Source: Desulfosporosinus sp. HMP52 (lineage in GTDB: Bacteria > Bacillota > Desulfitobacteriia > Desulfitobacteriales > Desulfitobacteriaceae). Taken from it: a stretch of 64,000 nucleotides of DNA. The stretch is from contig NZ_JMGA01000004.1 in assembly GCF_000765145.1 (NCBI RefSeq), positions 1-64,000 of the forward strand, given 5' to 3'. Positions 26,523 through 34,596 of the stretch are shown in pieces. The stretch's first letter is position 1. Each line of letters begins with the position of its first letter. The notes under the pieces were generated by a model. That model ran no database searches, was not told where the DNA came from, and saw nothing but the letters and a program-made list of their open reading frames with translations. Position numbers and translations under genes: made by a program.

Positions 26523-27509
26523 CTACGAACGAGGCAATACCCAAGTCACTCCAGTCTCTTGGATAGCCACTTTTTCGATTTGCCCCGCAGCCGCTTGGCG
26601 GAAACGCAGGATAGGCTCATCCATGGGCTCTCTAGATAGCTTAAAAGCCCCCCAATGCATAGGGATAACCCATTTTGCTGACATCTCCTCGCCCATTTTC
26701 CAGGCCTGTTCAGGAGTTGCATGCTTATCCTCAAAAGACTTTGGTGAATATGCCCCAATACCCAGGATCGCTAAGTCAATGGGTATCCCATTCAGTTGTT
26801 GTTTGATTAATTCCGTATAGCCTGTGTCGGCTCCGAAGAAAATATTTATACCGTTTTTAGATAATAAGAGACTGTTGGCTTCCATACCTTTTTTCCAGGG
26901 TATTCTGGCTCCCCAGTGTTTTCCTTCGATGGCCTTAACCGTGACTCCAGCCAAGCAGGTAGTTTCTTGCCAGTGTAGCTCTTCAATAGATTTGTAGTTC
27001 ATACCGTTCCACAGGGGGAGAGTGTTTTTGGCAGTAATAGCAAAGGTATTTGCTGATTGGAACTTGCGTAAAGTTGGATAATCAAAGTGGTCTGTGTGAG
27101 CGTGGGATACCAGCATCAAATCTATTGGACCAACTTCATCACTCTTCAAAGGTGAAGCGATGTAACGACTGGGGCCTATTGTCAGGTTCCCTACGGGAGT
27201 AATACCAATGTGTGAATATAAGGCGGGGTCAATAAGAATTCTAGTTCCGAAAAAGTTAATCAAAAAACTGGCATGGCCCAGCCAGGCTACAGTAACTTCA
27301 GAGTTTGACCATTTTTGTGGAGTTGGGATATGCTTCGGTATTATTAATTTGTTTTGATGTTCGTCATCTAAGACATTATTAATGGCAATATAACCTCCAG
27401 TCAAGCCAAGAGTACCTAACAGGCCAAGGCTAATAAATCTACGCCGTGTATATTGATTCTGGGGGGCCCTAGGTAACTCTGAGTCCAACAAATCGTCTTT
27501 ATCTTTCAA
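26523..27509 (-). CDS. Tat-type metallo-beta-lactamase-fold hydrolase
   Basis: 328 residues. The N-terminal TRRRFISLGLLGTLGLTGGY (21-40) reads as a twin-arginine signal or signal anchor. The metal motif HAHTDH (136-141) preceded by LMLVS marks a metallo-beta-lactamase fold, of the lactonase/NAPE-PLD-like group (ATVAWLGHASFLINFFG-type start, near 74). The product would act outside the membrane; the substrate is unknown. Its last codons and stop fall at the edge of the repeat mosaic, so the C-terminus may have been reshaped by it. Confidence 0.82.
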   Translation of the reverse strand: MKDKDDLLDSELPRAPQNQYTRRRFISLGLLGTLGLTGGYIAINNVLDDEHQNKLIIPKHIPTPQKWSNSEVTVAWLGHASFLINFFGTRILIDPALYSHIGITPVGNLTIGPSRYIASPLKSDEVGPIDLMLVSHAHTDHFDYPTLRKFQSANTFAITAKNTLPLWNGMNYKSIEELHWQETTCLAGVTVKAIEGKHWGARIPWKKGMEANSLLLSKNGINIFFGADTGYTELIKQQLNGIPIDLAILGIGAYSPKSFEDKHATPEQAWKMGEEMSAKWVIPMHWGAFKLSREPMDEPILRFRQAAAGQIEKVAIQETGVTWVLPRS

Positions 27510-27673
27510 ACTATCACCCCTGTATGAACCTTCAGGAATATTAGAATAGCTCCACTTTACATTTTAAGATTATATTTAGTATTTGGTGAATATATCCAAA
27601 TGCAATTATCCGGTTTTCTGAGAAATCCATTGAAAGATTTCATAAACTATGTAGATGGAATACACACTGTACG

Positions 27674-27811
27674 ATGGCGAATGCAAAAAGAGAGCAAGCA
27701 AAAAGAAAGCAAGCAAAAAGAGAGCAAGTGAAAAGAGAACAAGTGAAAAGAGAACAAACAAAAAGAGTGAACAATAAAAAGAATCCAAGCAAAAAGGGGA
27801 GTGACCTATGA
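27674..27811 (+). CDS. Small ORF of charged pentapeptide repeats
   Basis: 45 residues starting MANA, then KREQA, KRKQA, KREQV, KREQV, KREQT, and a Lys/Asn-rich end. The DNA is a degenerate 15-bp tandem repeat (AAAAAGAGAGCAAGC type, about seven units, 27683-27800). Its TGA overlaps the ATG of the next gene (ATGA). The upstream ribosome site is poor. Either a translated coupling peptide or simply purine-rich repeat DNA in the leader of the DUF4434 gene. Confidence 0.35.
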   Translation: MANAKREQAKRKQAKREQVKREQVKREQTKRVNNKKNPSKKGSDL

Positions 27812-28806
27812 GAATATGGCGGGTGCTTTGTAATTGGTGGAAGTGGATTTACTACTTTTGCCGAAGATCCCCTAAGAAAGCTAAAATTCGCCCAACCTTT
27901 GGCAGCACGTTTATTCAATATTGGTACTGTCAAAACTGGGACTTTGATCGTTGGCTGGAAGAGTATCAAATGTTGCAAAAGATAGGAATTAGTGAAATTA
28001 TCCTTCAGAACATTGCTGATACCAAATCTCAGTACGCGGTTTATCCAACGAAGATGGAAGGATACACCTGTAATAGTATCGATATGGTTGAAACTGCCTT
28101 GAGTGCCGCCGATAGTATAGGCATGAATGTGCGTATTGGTCTAGGGTATAGCCATGACTGGTGGTCTAACGATATTTATGAACATACCTGGCTGGAGGAC
28201 GAGGCTGAAGTCAACAAGCAAATGGTATTAGAGATTGTTAGGATGTATGGTGGACATAAAGCACTAAAAGGTTGGTATATTCCCTATGAGTTTCACCCGC
28301 TAACAGCCCTGAGTATTTTCCAACAGGCAGATCTGAATAGATTTTTTAAAGAGATTGCCAACACCATCAAGGCTAACAGTTCCCAAGATATCATGGTTGC
28401 TCCCTACTATAAAGCTCAGTTGACCTGGAATATTACTTTGGCATCTTGGGCCTATAGTGTGCATCATATTTTATATGATACAGGGATCGATATTCTTGCC
28501 TTGCAGGATAGTATTGGAGCAGGCTTTAACTCCCTGAATCATTTAGATCAAATTTATGCCTATACAAGGAAGGCTACGGACGAAATCGGAATGACTCTCT
28601 ATGCCATCACAGAAACTTTTGAGGTTAATGGCACGGAATATTTATCGGCTAAACAACATCGGATTAGTGAGCAACTGGCCAGAGAATCTGCTTATGTAAG
28701 GGGGTTCGTAGCTTTTAGCATCAACCACTATCAGAATCCTAAAGAAGCTGCCCAGGCAACTGGTTATAAGGATTACTATAACTACTATCTCGAACACAAA
28801 CAATAA
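27808..28806 (+). CDS. DUF4434-type glycosidase-like TIM-barrel protein
   Basis: 332 residues. After a basic, Trp-rich N-terminus (1-25) come GSTFIQYWYCQNWDFDRW and repeated beta/alpha units with EIILQNI, VRIGLGYSHDWW, GWYIPYEFHP and MVAPYYK, which resemble the DUF4434 family, whose fold is that of glycoside hydrolases. The YIPYEF segment carries a plausible catalytic Glu. No clear signal peptide, so location is uncertain. AGGGGAGTGA gives the ATG start. The substrate is unknown. Confidence 0.7.
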   Translation: MRIWRVLCNWWKWIYYFCRRSPKKAKIRPTFGSTFIQYWYCQNWDFDRWLEEYQMLQKIGISEIILQNIADTKSQYAVYPTKMEGYTCNSIDMVETALSAADSIGMNVRIGLGYSHDWWSNDIYEHTWLEDEAEVNKQMVLEIVRMYGGHKALKGWYIPYEFHPLTALSIFQQADLNRFFKEIANTIKANSSQDIMVAPYYKAQLTWNITLASWAYSVHHILYDTGIDILALQDSIGAGFNSLNHLDQIYAYTRKATDEIGMTLYAITETFEVNGTEYLSAKQHRISEQLARESAYVRGFVAFSINHYQNPKEAAQATGYKDYYNYYLEHKQ

Positions 28807-28820
28807 GATTTATAAATTCC

Positions 28821-28853
28821 GCAACATTCACTTCTTGTAAGTGGATGTTGTGA
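28821..28853 (+). terminator. Hairpin between convergent genes
   Basis: AACATTCACTT pairs with AAGTGGATGTT (one mismatch) around CTTGT, 15 bases after the DUF4434 stop. Only a weak T-run follows. Confidence 0.6.
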
Positions 28854-28883
28854 TTTGCAGGTGTTCACTTATGCCTCTAAATA

Positions 28884-30056
28884 CTACAAATTCTCGAGGA
28901 ATAGACGGACAACATCCGCTCCACCTACTATAGTTCCGATTGAGCCGCCTAAGTTGGCTAAGGTAACAATAATCAGAATTCTGGTGACCTTATTATTCCA
29001 AAAACCCTTAAGGCTAAAAACATCCTCGGAAAGATTCTCAAAATCTCGAACACTGGGGCGGCGGAGATAGGCTTGAACAATTCCGGCAAACCATCCGGCT
29101 GCAATCAGAGGGTGTAAGGTAGTGATAGGAGCTACGACAAAGGATGTAAGAATCGTCAGAGGATGACCAAAAGCAAGTGCAGTTCCCAAGGCAGCAAAGG
29201 ATCCGGTCCAGAGTACCCAACTTATAGTTTGCTGAATTCCAGCAGCAGGATTGGCAATAAAGGTATAGACCATAACTGCCAGGATTAGAAGGGGAATAGA
29301 CCAACCGATAATTTTGAGGGTTTTTGATTGCGCTGGTACTTCAGAGAGCTTTGCTAAATCGTGCTCCTTTTTCAGTTCTTCTTTGATTCCGGGGACGTGG
29401 GCAGCCCCTAAGACTGCCACAACTTTGCTTCCTGGGGCGTCTTTAATTTTTTGTGCTAAATACTGATCTCGTTCGTCTATCAAAGGAAGTTTTAACTTTG
29501 GGAAGCTTACGGTAAATTCATTAAGTATGGAATTAAGCATATCCTGTGATTTCATCTTCTCCAGATCCTCTTCAGAAATGTCTTCATCATCAAAAATACT
29601 AAAGAAAATCCCTGTAAGAAGCTTAACTTTTCCCCAGAACCCTACACCTTGCCAAATCCGGGAAAAGGTAATTTGGATGTTTCTATCTGCCAGTACTAGG
29701 TTGGCTCCTATTTCTTTGGCAGACTCAGCCCCTTGAATCATCTCTTGACCGGCATTAATTCCAAATTGTTTGGCGAGACGCTTTTGAAAGGAAGAGATTA
29801 CAAGATTTATTAGCAGTAAAGTTGCCTTCTTTTCTTTAATAATCTTGAAGATATCAGTTTCCTTCCACTTATTACCTTCAATGATTGTTTGATAGCGTGG
29901 TTCATCTAATTCTAAACAAACTGAGTCAGGCCTTTCCGCTTCAATAACTTCTTTCACAAGTTCTGCACTTTGCTTGGATACGTGAGCAGTTCCGATTAGA
30001 ATGAATTCTTTACCGTATAGATCGACTCTAGAAATGCTTTCGTTTTCTTCGAACAT
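28884..30056 (-). CDS. TraB/PrgY-family membrane protein
   Basis: 390 residues. The N-terminal soluble half has ILIGTAHVSKQSAELV and VCLELDEPRYQ, the GTAHVS and E-x-D/E signatures of the TraB/GumN superfamily. VVAVLGAAHVPGIKEEL is the second His motif. The C-terminal third has about four membrane spans. In Enterococcus, TraB/PrgY lowers peptide pheromone activity; a peptidase-like role is suspected but unproven. Single gene with its own promoter region. Confidence 0.85.
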   Translation of the reverse strand: MFEENESISRVDLYGKEFILIGTAHVSKQSAELVKEVIEAERPDSVCLELDEPRYQTIIEGNKWKETDIFKIIKEKKATLLLINLVISSFQKRLAKQFGINAGQEMIQGAESAKEIGANLVLADRNIQITFSRIWQGVGFWGKVKLLTGIFFSIFDDEDISEEDLEKMKSQDMLNSILNEFTVSFPKLKLPLIDERDQYLAQKIKDAPGSKVVAVLGAAHVPGIKEELKKEHDLAKLSEVPAQSKTLKIIGWSIPLLILAVMVYTFIANPAAGIQQTISWVLWTGSFAALGTALAFGHPLTILTSFVVAPITTLHPLIAAGWFAGIVQAYLRRPSVRDFENLSEDVFSLKGFWNNKVTRILIIVTLANLGGSIGTIVGGADVVRLFLENL

Positions 30057-30164
30057 AATTACCGTCCTTTAGCTTTAATCTTACTGCCTTGACATCTTTT
30101 CTCAAAGTTCATTGTACTCTAATTTCCCCCTGTACTACAAATTTGTTCCGGCAGAAAAACTTAG

Positions 30165-30189
30165 AAAAAAAGCTCCCCGGGGAGCCAAA
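30165..30189 (-). terminator. Terminator for the DsrK-like gene
   Basis: GCTCCCCGGGGAGC (30172-30185) is a perfect palindrome and is followed by a run of seven T on the minus strand. Confidence 0.8.
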
Positions 30190-30193
30190 ACAG

Positions 30194-30230
30194 TGAAAGC
30201 ACGTTGAGTGTCCAGTTCAACGTGCTTTCA
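30194..30230. terminator. Second hairpin downstream of the DsrK-like gene
   Basis: TGAAAGCACGTTGA (30194-30207) pairs perfectly with TCAACGTGCTTTCA (30217-30230). It stands about 10 bases from the first terminator, making a tandem arrangement. Confidence 0.6.
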
Positions 30231-30337
30231 TGATTATATTATGGAGGTTTTCTTCTCAAACAGCCGGAGGATACTGTTTAAAGAAGGCACTTCCAACATT
30301 TTAACCGCCTTGGAGAATAAACCAATAACCATTAAAT

Positions 30338-31954
30338 CTAATCTTCTAAAAACTCCAGGAAAGGTTTATCCATACCAACTAGTGCGTTGACCATTAGTTC
30401 TACTAAACCACCATATTGAACATTAAATTTCTCGGTTGCTTCATAGAACTCCAGAATGTCACGAATAGCTCCTTTACAATTAGAACAAGGTGCACAAACA
30501 TATTTAGGGACTGAAACATTTTCCATGCTGTCCTGGAAGGCTCCAAGAATCTGGTTAAACTTCATCCGAGTGCTTATTTTATTTCTCCATTCGGAGAAAT
30601 TCATCGAATTCGTAATGGCAAACCCGCCGCCTCCGCCGCAGCAGTAATTGTCAACTCCGTGAGGTGTCATTTCTCTAAATTGAGGACTAATCACTTTCAA
30701 AACATTTCTCTGAGGTTCGACGATTCCCATCCCTCGGACATAATTGCAAGGATCGTGAAGGGTTACGGGAAAATTATTCTTACTGGGATCTAGCTTTAAC
30801 CGTTTATCCCTAACCATATCCCAAAGGAGAGGGAGACAACTCTCAACCGGAACTTTTGCATCCCCATAAACCATCCGATCTCCTACAATTGCCGAAGCTT
30901 TGTGGGCATGACCGCACTCTGCAATAACTATACGATTGACTCCTAATTCTTTGGCCACTTTCATTTGCTTAACAGCCAGGGTCTTGGCTTGGAAATCATC
31001 GTACCAGATGCCATAATTGACATTATCATATCCGGTGATTTCACTACTTAGAGTCCAGTCTAGACCAGCTTCTTCGAAAAGAATGGCAAAAGCGATAGGG
31101 TTTTCAGGCCAAGCCATGTACTCGCCGGCATTATGTAAGAGCAGAATATCTGCACCTTTTTTATCAATGGGGAACTTAATCTTCCGACCATATTTCTCTT
31201 CGATTTCCTCTTCCAAAAACTCAATCGTGTCCAGGAAAGCCGGTTTGGTAATGCCTGTCGAGGAGCCAGTTTTCAGTTGGAGAACGGTACCTTTGGTATG
31301 TAAGGGAAGAGGGGCTATGCCCATTTCTTGGCTGAAGATCTTACGAATCTCTTTGGTGAGGATAGCATTATCTAAGCCTAAGGGGCAGGTTTGAGCACAA
31401 CGCCGACAAAGATTGCAGCGGTATGCTAATTCCCCGAGACGGGCTATGGTCTCCCAGTTCACATCGATATCAGCTCCGACGAAACGACCCAGTAGTTTTC
31501 CGCTTAGACTGAAGTACTTCTTGACAATTTTCCTGAGGACTTCCGAGCGGAAAATAGGACGATATAATTCGTTTTTTCCAGACGCTTCGTAGATATGGCA
31601 GGCAGCAGAACAAGTATCACATTTTGCGCAGTATTCGAAGGATAATAGGAAGGGTTGGAGCACTCCGTTGTTGGCATCCGAAAAGCTTTTTTCTAGGCCA
31701 AAGATGAATTTGCGTACGAACTCATCTTCTTCGTCCTTGGTTTTTGGACGAATTAAGGTATCAATACCAACATAGCCATCAAGAGATGTACAGAATTTTT
31801 CTTGCCAAGCGGGCTTTGGATCAGTTAGAGGGGGTTCCATGCCGGGCTTATTATAGGGTGGCAGTAAGGGCATGAGTTTGTCTGCTTCGAGTTTAATCAG
31901 TTGTTCATCCCGCCGTCCCATATCTTGGGGACGCAAATCTTTTTCATTGATCAT
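30338..31954 (-). CDS. DsrK/TmcB-type iron-sulfur protein with CCG domains
   Basis: 538 residues of the HdrD/DsrK group. Two ferredoxin-type clusters: C109, C112, C115, C119 and C180, C183, C186, C190. Two cysteine-rich (CCG) regions follow, HDPCNYVRGMG near 405 with CCGGGGG near 440 and CAPCSNC near 490, which in HdrB-like proteins hold an unusual cubane. Such subunits take part in thiol/disulfide or sulfite-linked electron transfer at the membrane. No DsrM-like membrane partner is adjacent, so the partner is unknown. It is transcribed away from the DUF134 operon from a promoter in the shared TTGACATATG array. Confidence 0.85.
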   Translation of the reverse strand: MINEKDLRPQDMGRRDEQLIKLEADKLMPLLPPYNKPGMEPPLTDPKPAWQEKFCTSLDGYVGIDTLIRPKTKDEEDEFVRKFIFGLEKSFSDANNGVLQPFLLSFEYCAKCDTCSAACHIYEASGKNELYRPIFRSEVLRKIVKKYFSLSGKLLGRFVGADIDVNWETIARLGELAYRCNLCRRCAQTCPLGLDNAILTKEIRKIFSQEMGIAPLPLHTKGTVLQLKTGSSTGITKPAFLDTIEFLEEEIEEKYGRKIKFPIDKKGADILLLHNAGEYMAWPENPIAFAILFEEAGLDWTLSSEITGYDNVNYGIWYDDFQAKTLAVKQMKVAKELGVNRIVIAECGHAHKASAIVGDRMVYGDAKVPVESCLPLLWDMVRDKRLKLDPSKNNFPVTLHDPCNYVRGMGIVEPQRNVLKVISPQFREMTPHGVDNYCCGGGGGFAITNSMNFSEWRNKISTRMKFNQILGAFQDSMENVSVPKYVCAPCSNCKGAIRDILEFYEATEKFNVQYGGLVELMVNALVGMDKPFLEFLED

Positions 31955-32091
31955 TTTTAGCTCTCCTCTTCCGCAAGTTAACTCTCAAAATTATGTTAGT
32001 TATTCCTTGGGATACGCCCGTTCCGAAGATAAAAGAATTTAAATGAAAAACTTAACTATGCTATAATTTAAGAAAATAGGTACAATTAGTT

Positions 32092-32145
32092 ATTGACATA
32101 TGCCATATTCGATTTAATTATACTATGTACCGGGCATATGTCAAT
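32092..32145. promoter_or_regulatory. Operator pair over the minus-strand promoter
   Basis: ATTGACATATGCC (32092-32104) and GGCATATGTCAAT (32133-32145) are perfect inverted 13-mers. On the minus strand the second one supplies TTGACA (32144-32139), 16 bases from TATAAT (32122-32117), which drives the DsrK-like gene. The first copy would lie just past its transcription start. Confidence 0.8.
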
Positions 32146-32177
32146 TACAAATTTATTCGATAAATCGAGCCTAAGCA

Positions 32178-32236
32178 TTATTGACATATGTTCAAAACGG
32201 AGTATAATTCAAGTTATTAAGGGCATATGTCAATAA
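32178..32236. promoter_or_regulatory. Operator pair over the plus-strand promoter
   Basis: TTATTGACATATG (32178-32190) and CATATGTCAATAA (32224-32236) are perfect inverted 13-mers. The first supplies TTGACA (32181-32186), 16 bases before TATAAT (32203-32208), and the second lies just past the expected start of transcription. The layout mirrors the minus-strand pair. Confidence 0.82.
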
Positions 32237-32257
32237 CTAAGGGGAGGGTAATAGCTA

Positions 32258-32467
32258 ATGCCAAGAAGAGATGGAACAGGACCAAACAGCTCATCAGGTA
32301 ATGGTACTGGCTTAGGATTAGGGTCAGGCTACCGACGAGGTCCGGGGAAGAATTTTGCCAATGATCTAATTGAGCCAAAACAGAAAAGGGAATTGTTGCA
32401 AAAGCAAAAAGAGCTGCTGGAAAGAAAACTTGATGACCTTAACAAGCAAATTATGAGTCAAAATTAG
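32258..32467 (+). CDS. Small Gly-rich protein of DUF5320-like type
   Basis: 69 residues: MPRRDGTGPNSS, a Gly-rich stretch (GTGLGLGSGYRRGPG), then a C-terminal coiled coil (KQKRELLQKQKELLERKLDDLNKQI). This form accompanies NifX/NifB-type and MRP genes in many anaerobes. AGGGGAGGG is the ribosome site. First gene of the operon under the TTGACATATG promoter. Function is not established. Confidence 0.75.
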   Translation: MPRRDGTGPNSSSGNGTGLGLGSGYRRGPGKNFANDLIEPKQKRELLQKQKELLERKLDDLNKQIMSQN

Positions 32468-32597
32468 CAGTAAAAGTGGCAGGAGAATTCTCCTGTTACT
32501 TTTAGTACTAGTCATGACAGTTTCATAACTGCACGGCTTCTGTGCTAAGTAGGAGATAGTTAAGGATTAGAAATAATGAATAATGAGGAGTAGGATA

Positions 32598-32978
32598 ATG
32601 CCAAGACCAAGAAAATGGAGAAAAGTGTGTTGTTTACCGGAAAGCAATCGTTTTGGGCCACTCAATAACCAAATAAATCTAGAGCACTTCGTAGTTATGA
32701 CTGTAGATGAATATGAAACAATAAGGCTTATCGATCTAGAAGGCTTTACCCAAGAAGAGTGTGCTGACCAAATGAAGATTGCCCGTACTACTGTTCAACG
32801 AATTTACAATGATGCTCGAAAAAAACTTGCAGAATCCTTAGTCAATGGCAAAGTGTTAAGAATAGAAGGTGGGGATTATCAGCTTTGTGACGGGTTAGAA
32901 AAATCCTGCGGTTGTGGTGGTTGCCTCAGACATAAATGTGACAGAGGTTTTACCCCAAATGATAAGGGAGGTGAATGA
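32598..32978 (+). CDS. DUF134-family DNA-binding protein
   Basis: 126 residues starting [21 protein letters not shown], the standard DUF134 opening. The sigma-like helix-turn-helix is at about 45-80 ([20 protein letters not shown]). The end is Cys-rich ([11 protein letters not shown]), a possible metal or cluster site. Start ATG 32598 is preferred over 32583 because GAGGAG is properly spaced. It overlaps the next gene by four bases. It is the best candidate to bind the TTGACATATG sites upstream. Confidence 0.85.
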   Translation: MPRPRKWRKVCCLPESNRFGPLNNQINLEHFVVMTVDEYETIRLIDLEGFTQEECADQMKIARTTVQRIYNDARKKLAESLVNGKVLRIEGGDYQLCDGLEKSCGCGGCLRHKCDRGFTPNDKGGE

Positions 32979-33355
32979 CTATTTATTCCGAGAAAGTAAT
33001 GGAACACTTTATGTGTCCCCAAAATTCCTATAGCATGCCGGATGCCAATGCCCAAGGAGTCTACGGAGATCCATCTTGCGGAGATGCACTGATCATTTTC
33101 CTCAAGGTACAGGATAATACCATCCAAGAGATCAGCTATTTAGTTTTTGGCTGTTGTGCGTCGATTGCAACCTCCAGTATGACATCAGTATTAGCTAAAG
33201 GTAAAAGCTTAGAGGATGCTTTAAGTATTACGGAAGAAGATATCGTCCGGGCTCTGGATGGTTTGCCGGAGAATAAGGTGCATTGCTCAAACCTAGGAGT
33301 CAGTGCATTGCGTAATGCCATTAATAATTACTATGAAAGTCAAAAATTGCCCTAA
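32975..33355 (+). CDS. NifU-like iron-sulfur scaffold protein
   Basis: 126 residues matching the NifU/IscU N-terminal domain: [42 protein letters not shown] and VHCSNLG. The three Cys ligands of an IscU fold are at C36 (SCGD), C60/61 (GCCAS) and C107 (HCSN). It would assemble or carry clusters for the iron-sulfur proteins encoded beside it. The ATG overlaps the DUF134 stop. Confidence 0.88.
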   Translation: MTIYSEKVMEHFMCPQNSYSMPDANAQGVYGDPSCGDALIIFLKVQDNTIQEISYLVFGCCASIATSSMTSVLAKGKSLEDALSITEEDIVRALDGLPENKVHCSNLGVSALRNAINNYYESQKLP

Positions 33356-33368
33356 AGGAGGATTCCCA

Positions 33369-33737
33369 ATGAAAGTAGCCATACCCGTTGATGATAAGTC
33401 TATGTCAACAAGTGTTTCTCAATCCTTCGGACGTACACCCTATTATCTTATTTACGATACCGATTCCAAGGAGAGTGTTTTTTTAGATAATAGCGCAATA
33501 GCCAGCCAGGGCGGGGCAGGTATTAAAGCCGCCCAAACAATTGTCGACAGTAATATTAATGCCATAATTACTCCTCAATGTGGAGAAAATGCCGCAGAAG
33601 TTCTCAAGACAGCCAATATAAAATTGTATAAGACCATTAATTTCTCTGTTCAAGATAACATATGTGCCTTAAATGATGGAAAACTTCCGGTTTTAGAAGA
33701 TATTCATCCTGGATTTCATGGTCATGGAGGCAACTAG
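33369..33737 (+). CDS. NifX/NafY-type dinitrogenase cofactor-domain protein
   Basis: 122 residues starting MKVAIPVDDKS, with SQSFGRTPYYLIYD, GGAGIKAAQTIVD and ITPQCGENAAEVL, the NifX/NifB C-terminal fold that binds iron-molybdenum-type clusters. The His-rich end HPGFHGHGGN could bind metal. Start ATG 33369 follows AAAGGAGG. No nitrogenase is visible, and this family is common in non-fixing anaerobes with MRP partners. Confidence 0.88.
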   Translation: MKVAIPVDDKSMSTSVSQSFGRTPYYLIYDTDSKESVFLDNSAIASQGGAGIKAAQTIVDSNINAIITPQCGENAAEVLKTANIKLYKTINFSVQDNICALNDGKLPVLEDIHPGFHGHGGN

Positions 33738-33738
33738 T

Positions 33739-34596
33739 ATGAAGGTAGCTGTGCTAAGCGGCAAAGGTGGCACAGGAAAAACACTTGTATCAGTAAATCT
33801 AGCCTCAGTAGCTAAGGAATCCCTCTATATAGACTGCGATGTAGAAGAGCCCAATGGGCATCTGTTTTTTAAGCCGAAGAATTATGCCTCGGAAAGCATT
33901 GCGGTCAAAATTCCTATCTCCGATGAAAAGCTGTGTAGTGGCTGCCGTAAATGTGTTGAATTCTGCAAGTTCAATGCCTTAGCCTTTATTATTAATAAGC
34001 TAATAGTTTTTGAAAACGTTTGTCATTCCTGTGGAGGGTGTATCTTGCTTTGTCCGGAGCATGCTTTTAGGGAAAAAGACAAGCCGATTGGCCAGGTTCA
34101 GTACGGTGTTTCAGAAAATGTTACTGTCATGACAGGAGTATTAAATCCTGGGGAATTGTCGGGAGTACCCATAATTAAGAAGCTTTTACAAGACATCGTA
34201 AATGGGCCGGAACTCATCATGATCGATTGTCCACCCGGTAGTGCCTGTATTGTCATGGAGAGTATCAAGGATGCAGATTATTGTATTTTAGTAGCTGAGC
34301 CAACCTTATTCGGAGTTCACAATCTTAATCTGGTCTATGAGCTGGTCAAGTTATTTAAAAAACCTCATGGTGTGATACTGAACAAATGTGTGGAGGGGGA
34401 AAATCCTGCCGAGAAATTTTGTATAGAAAAGGATATTAAAGTTATTGGCCAGATTCCCTTTGACAGTGCTCTCGGAACCCTTAATTCTAATGCTCAAATA
34501 TCCGTGAGAGAGAATAAAAAGTACCATGATCTGTTTTCTTCAATCCTGCAGGTTGTGACTCAGGAGGGATCTCATGAAACAGTTACTAATCCTTAG
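33739..34596 (+). CDS. MRP-family ATPase with inserted ferredoxin domain (first copy)
   Basis: 285 residues. Deviant Walker A KGGTGKT at 9-15, IDCDVEEPNGH switch region, IMIDCPPGSAC Walker B-like. A double 4Fe-4S insert at about 62-115 (CSGCRKCVEFC, CHSCGGCILLC). This is the archaeal/anaerobe ParA-type with ferredoxin. Start ATG 33739 has GGAGG eight bases upstream. It overlaps the second ATPase by 23 bases, and the two are divergent paralogues, suggesting a heterodimer for cluster transfer. Confidence 0.88.
   Translation: MKVAVLSGKGGTGKTLVSVNLASVAKESLYIDCDVEEPNGHLFFKPKNYASESIAVKIPISDEKLCSGCRKCVEFCKFNALAFIINKLIVFENVCHSCGGCILLCPEHAFREKDKPIGQVQYGVSENVTVMTGVLNPGELSGVPIIKKLLQDIVNGPELIMIDCPPGSACIVMESIKDADYCILVAEPTLFGVHNLNLVYELVKLFKKPHGVILNKCVEGENPAEKFCIEKDIKVIGQIPFDSALGTLNSNAQISVRENKKYHDLFSSILQVVTQEGSHETVTNP

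Noticed and set aside
26198-26820. Overlapping plus-strand frames opposite the metallo-hydrolase gene
   Set aside because: They lie over repeat copy 2 and the antisense of a gene with a clear metal motif; no features of their own.
27606-27978. Hydrophobic Leu/Phe/Cys repeat frames on the minus strand
   Set aside because: They are the mirror of the AAAAAGAGAGCAAGC tandem repeat and start codons lack ribosome sites.
33369-33737. Nitrogen fixation role for the NifX-like and NifU-like genes
   Set aside because: No nifHDK or nifB in the window; these families are common in anaerobes that do not fix nitrogen.
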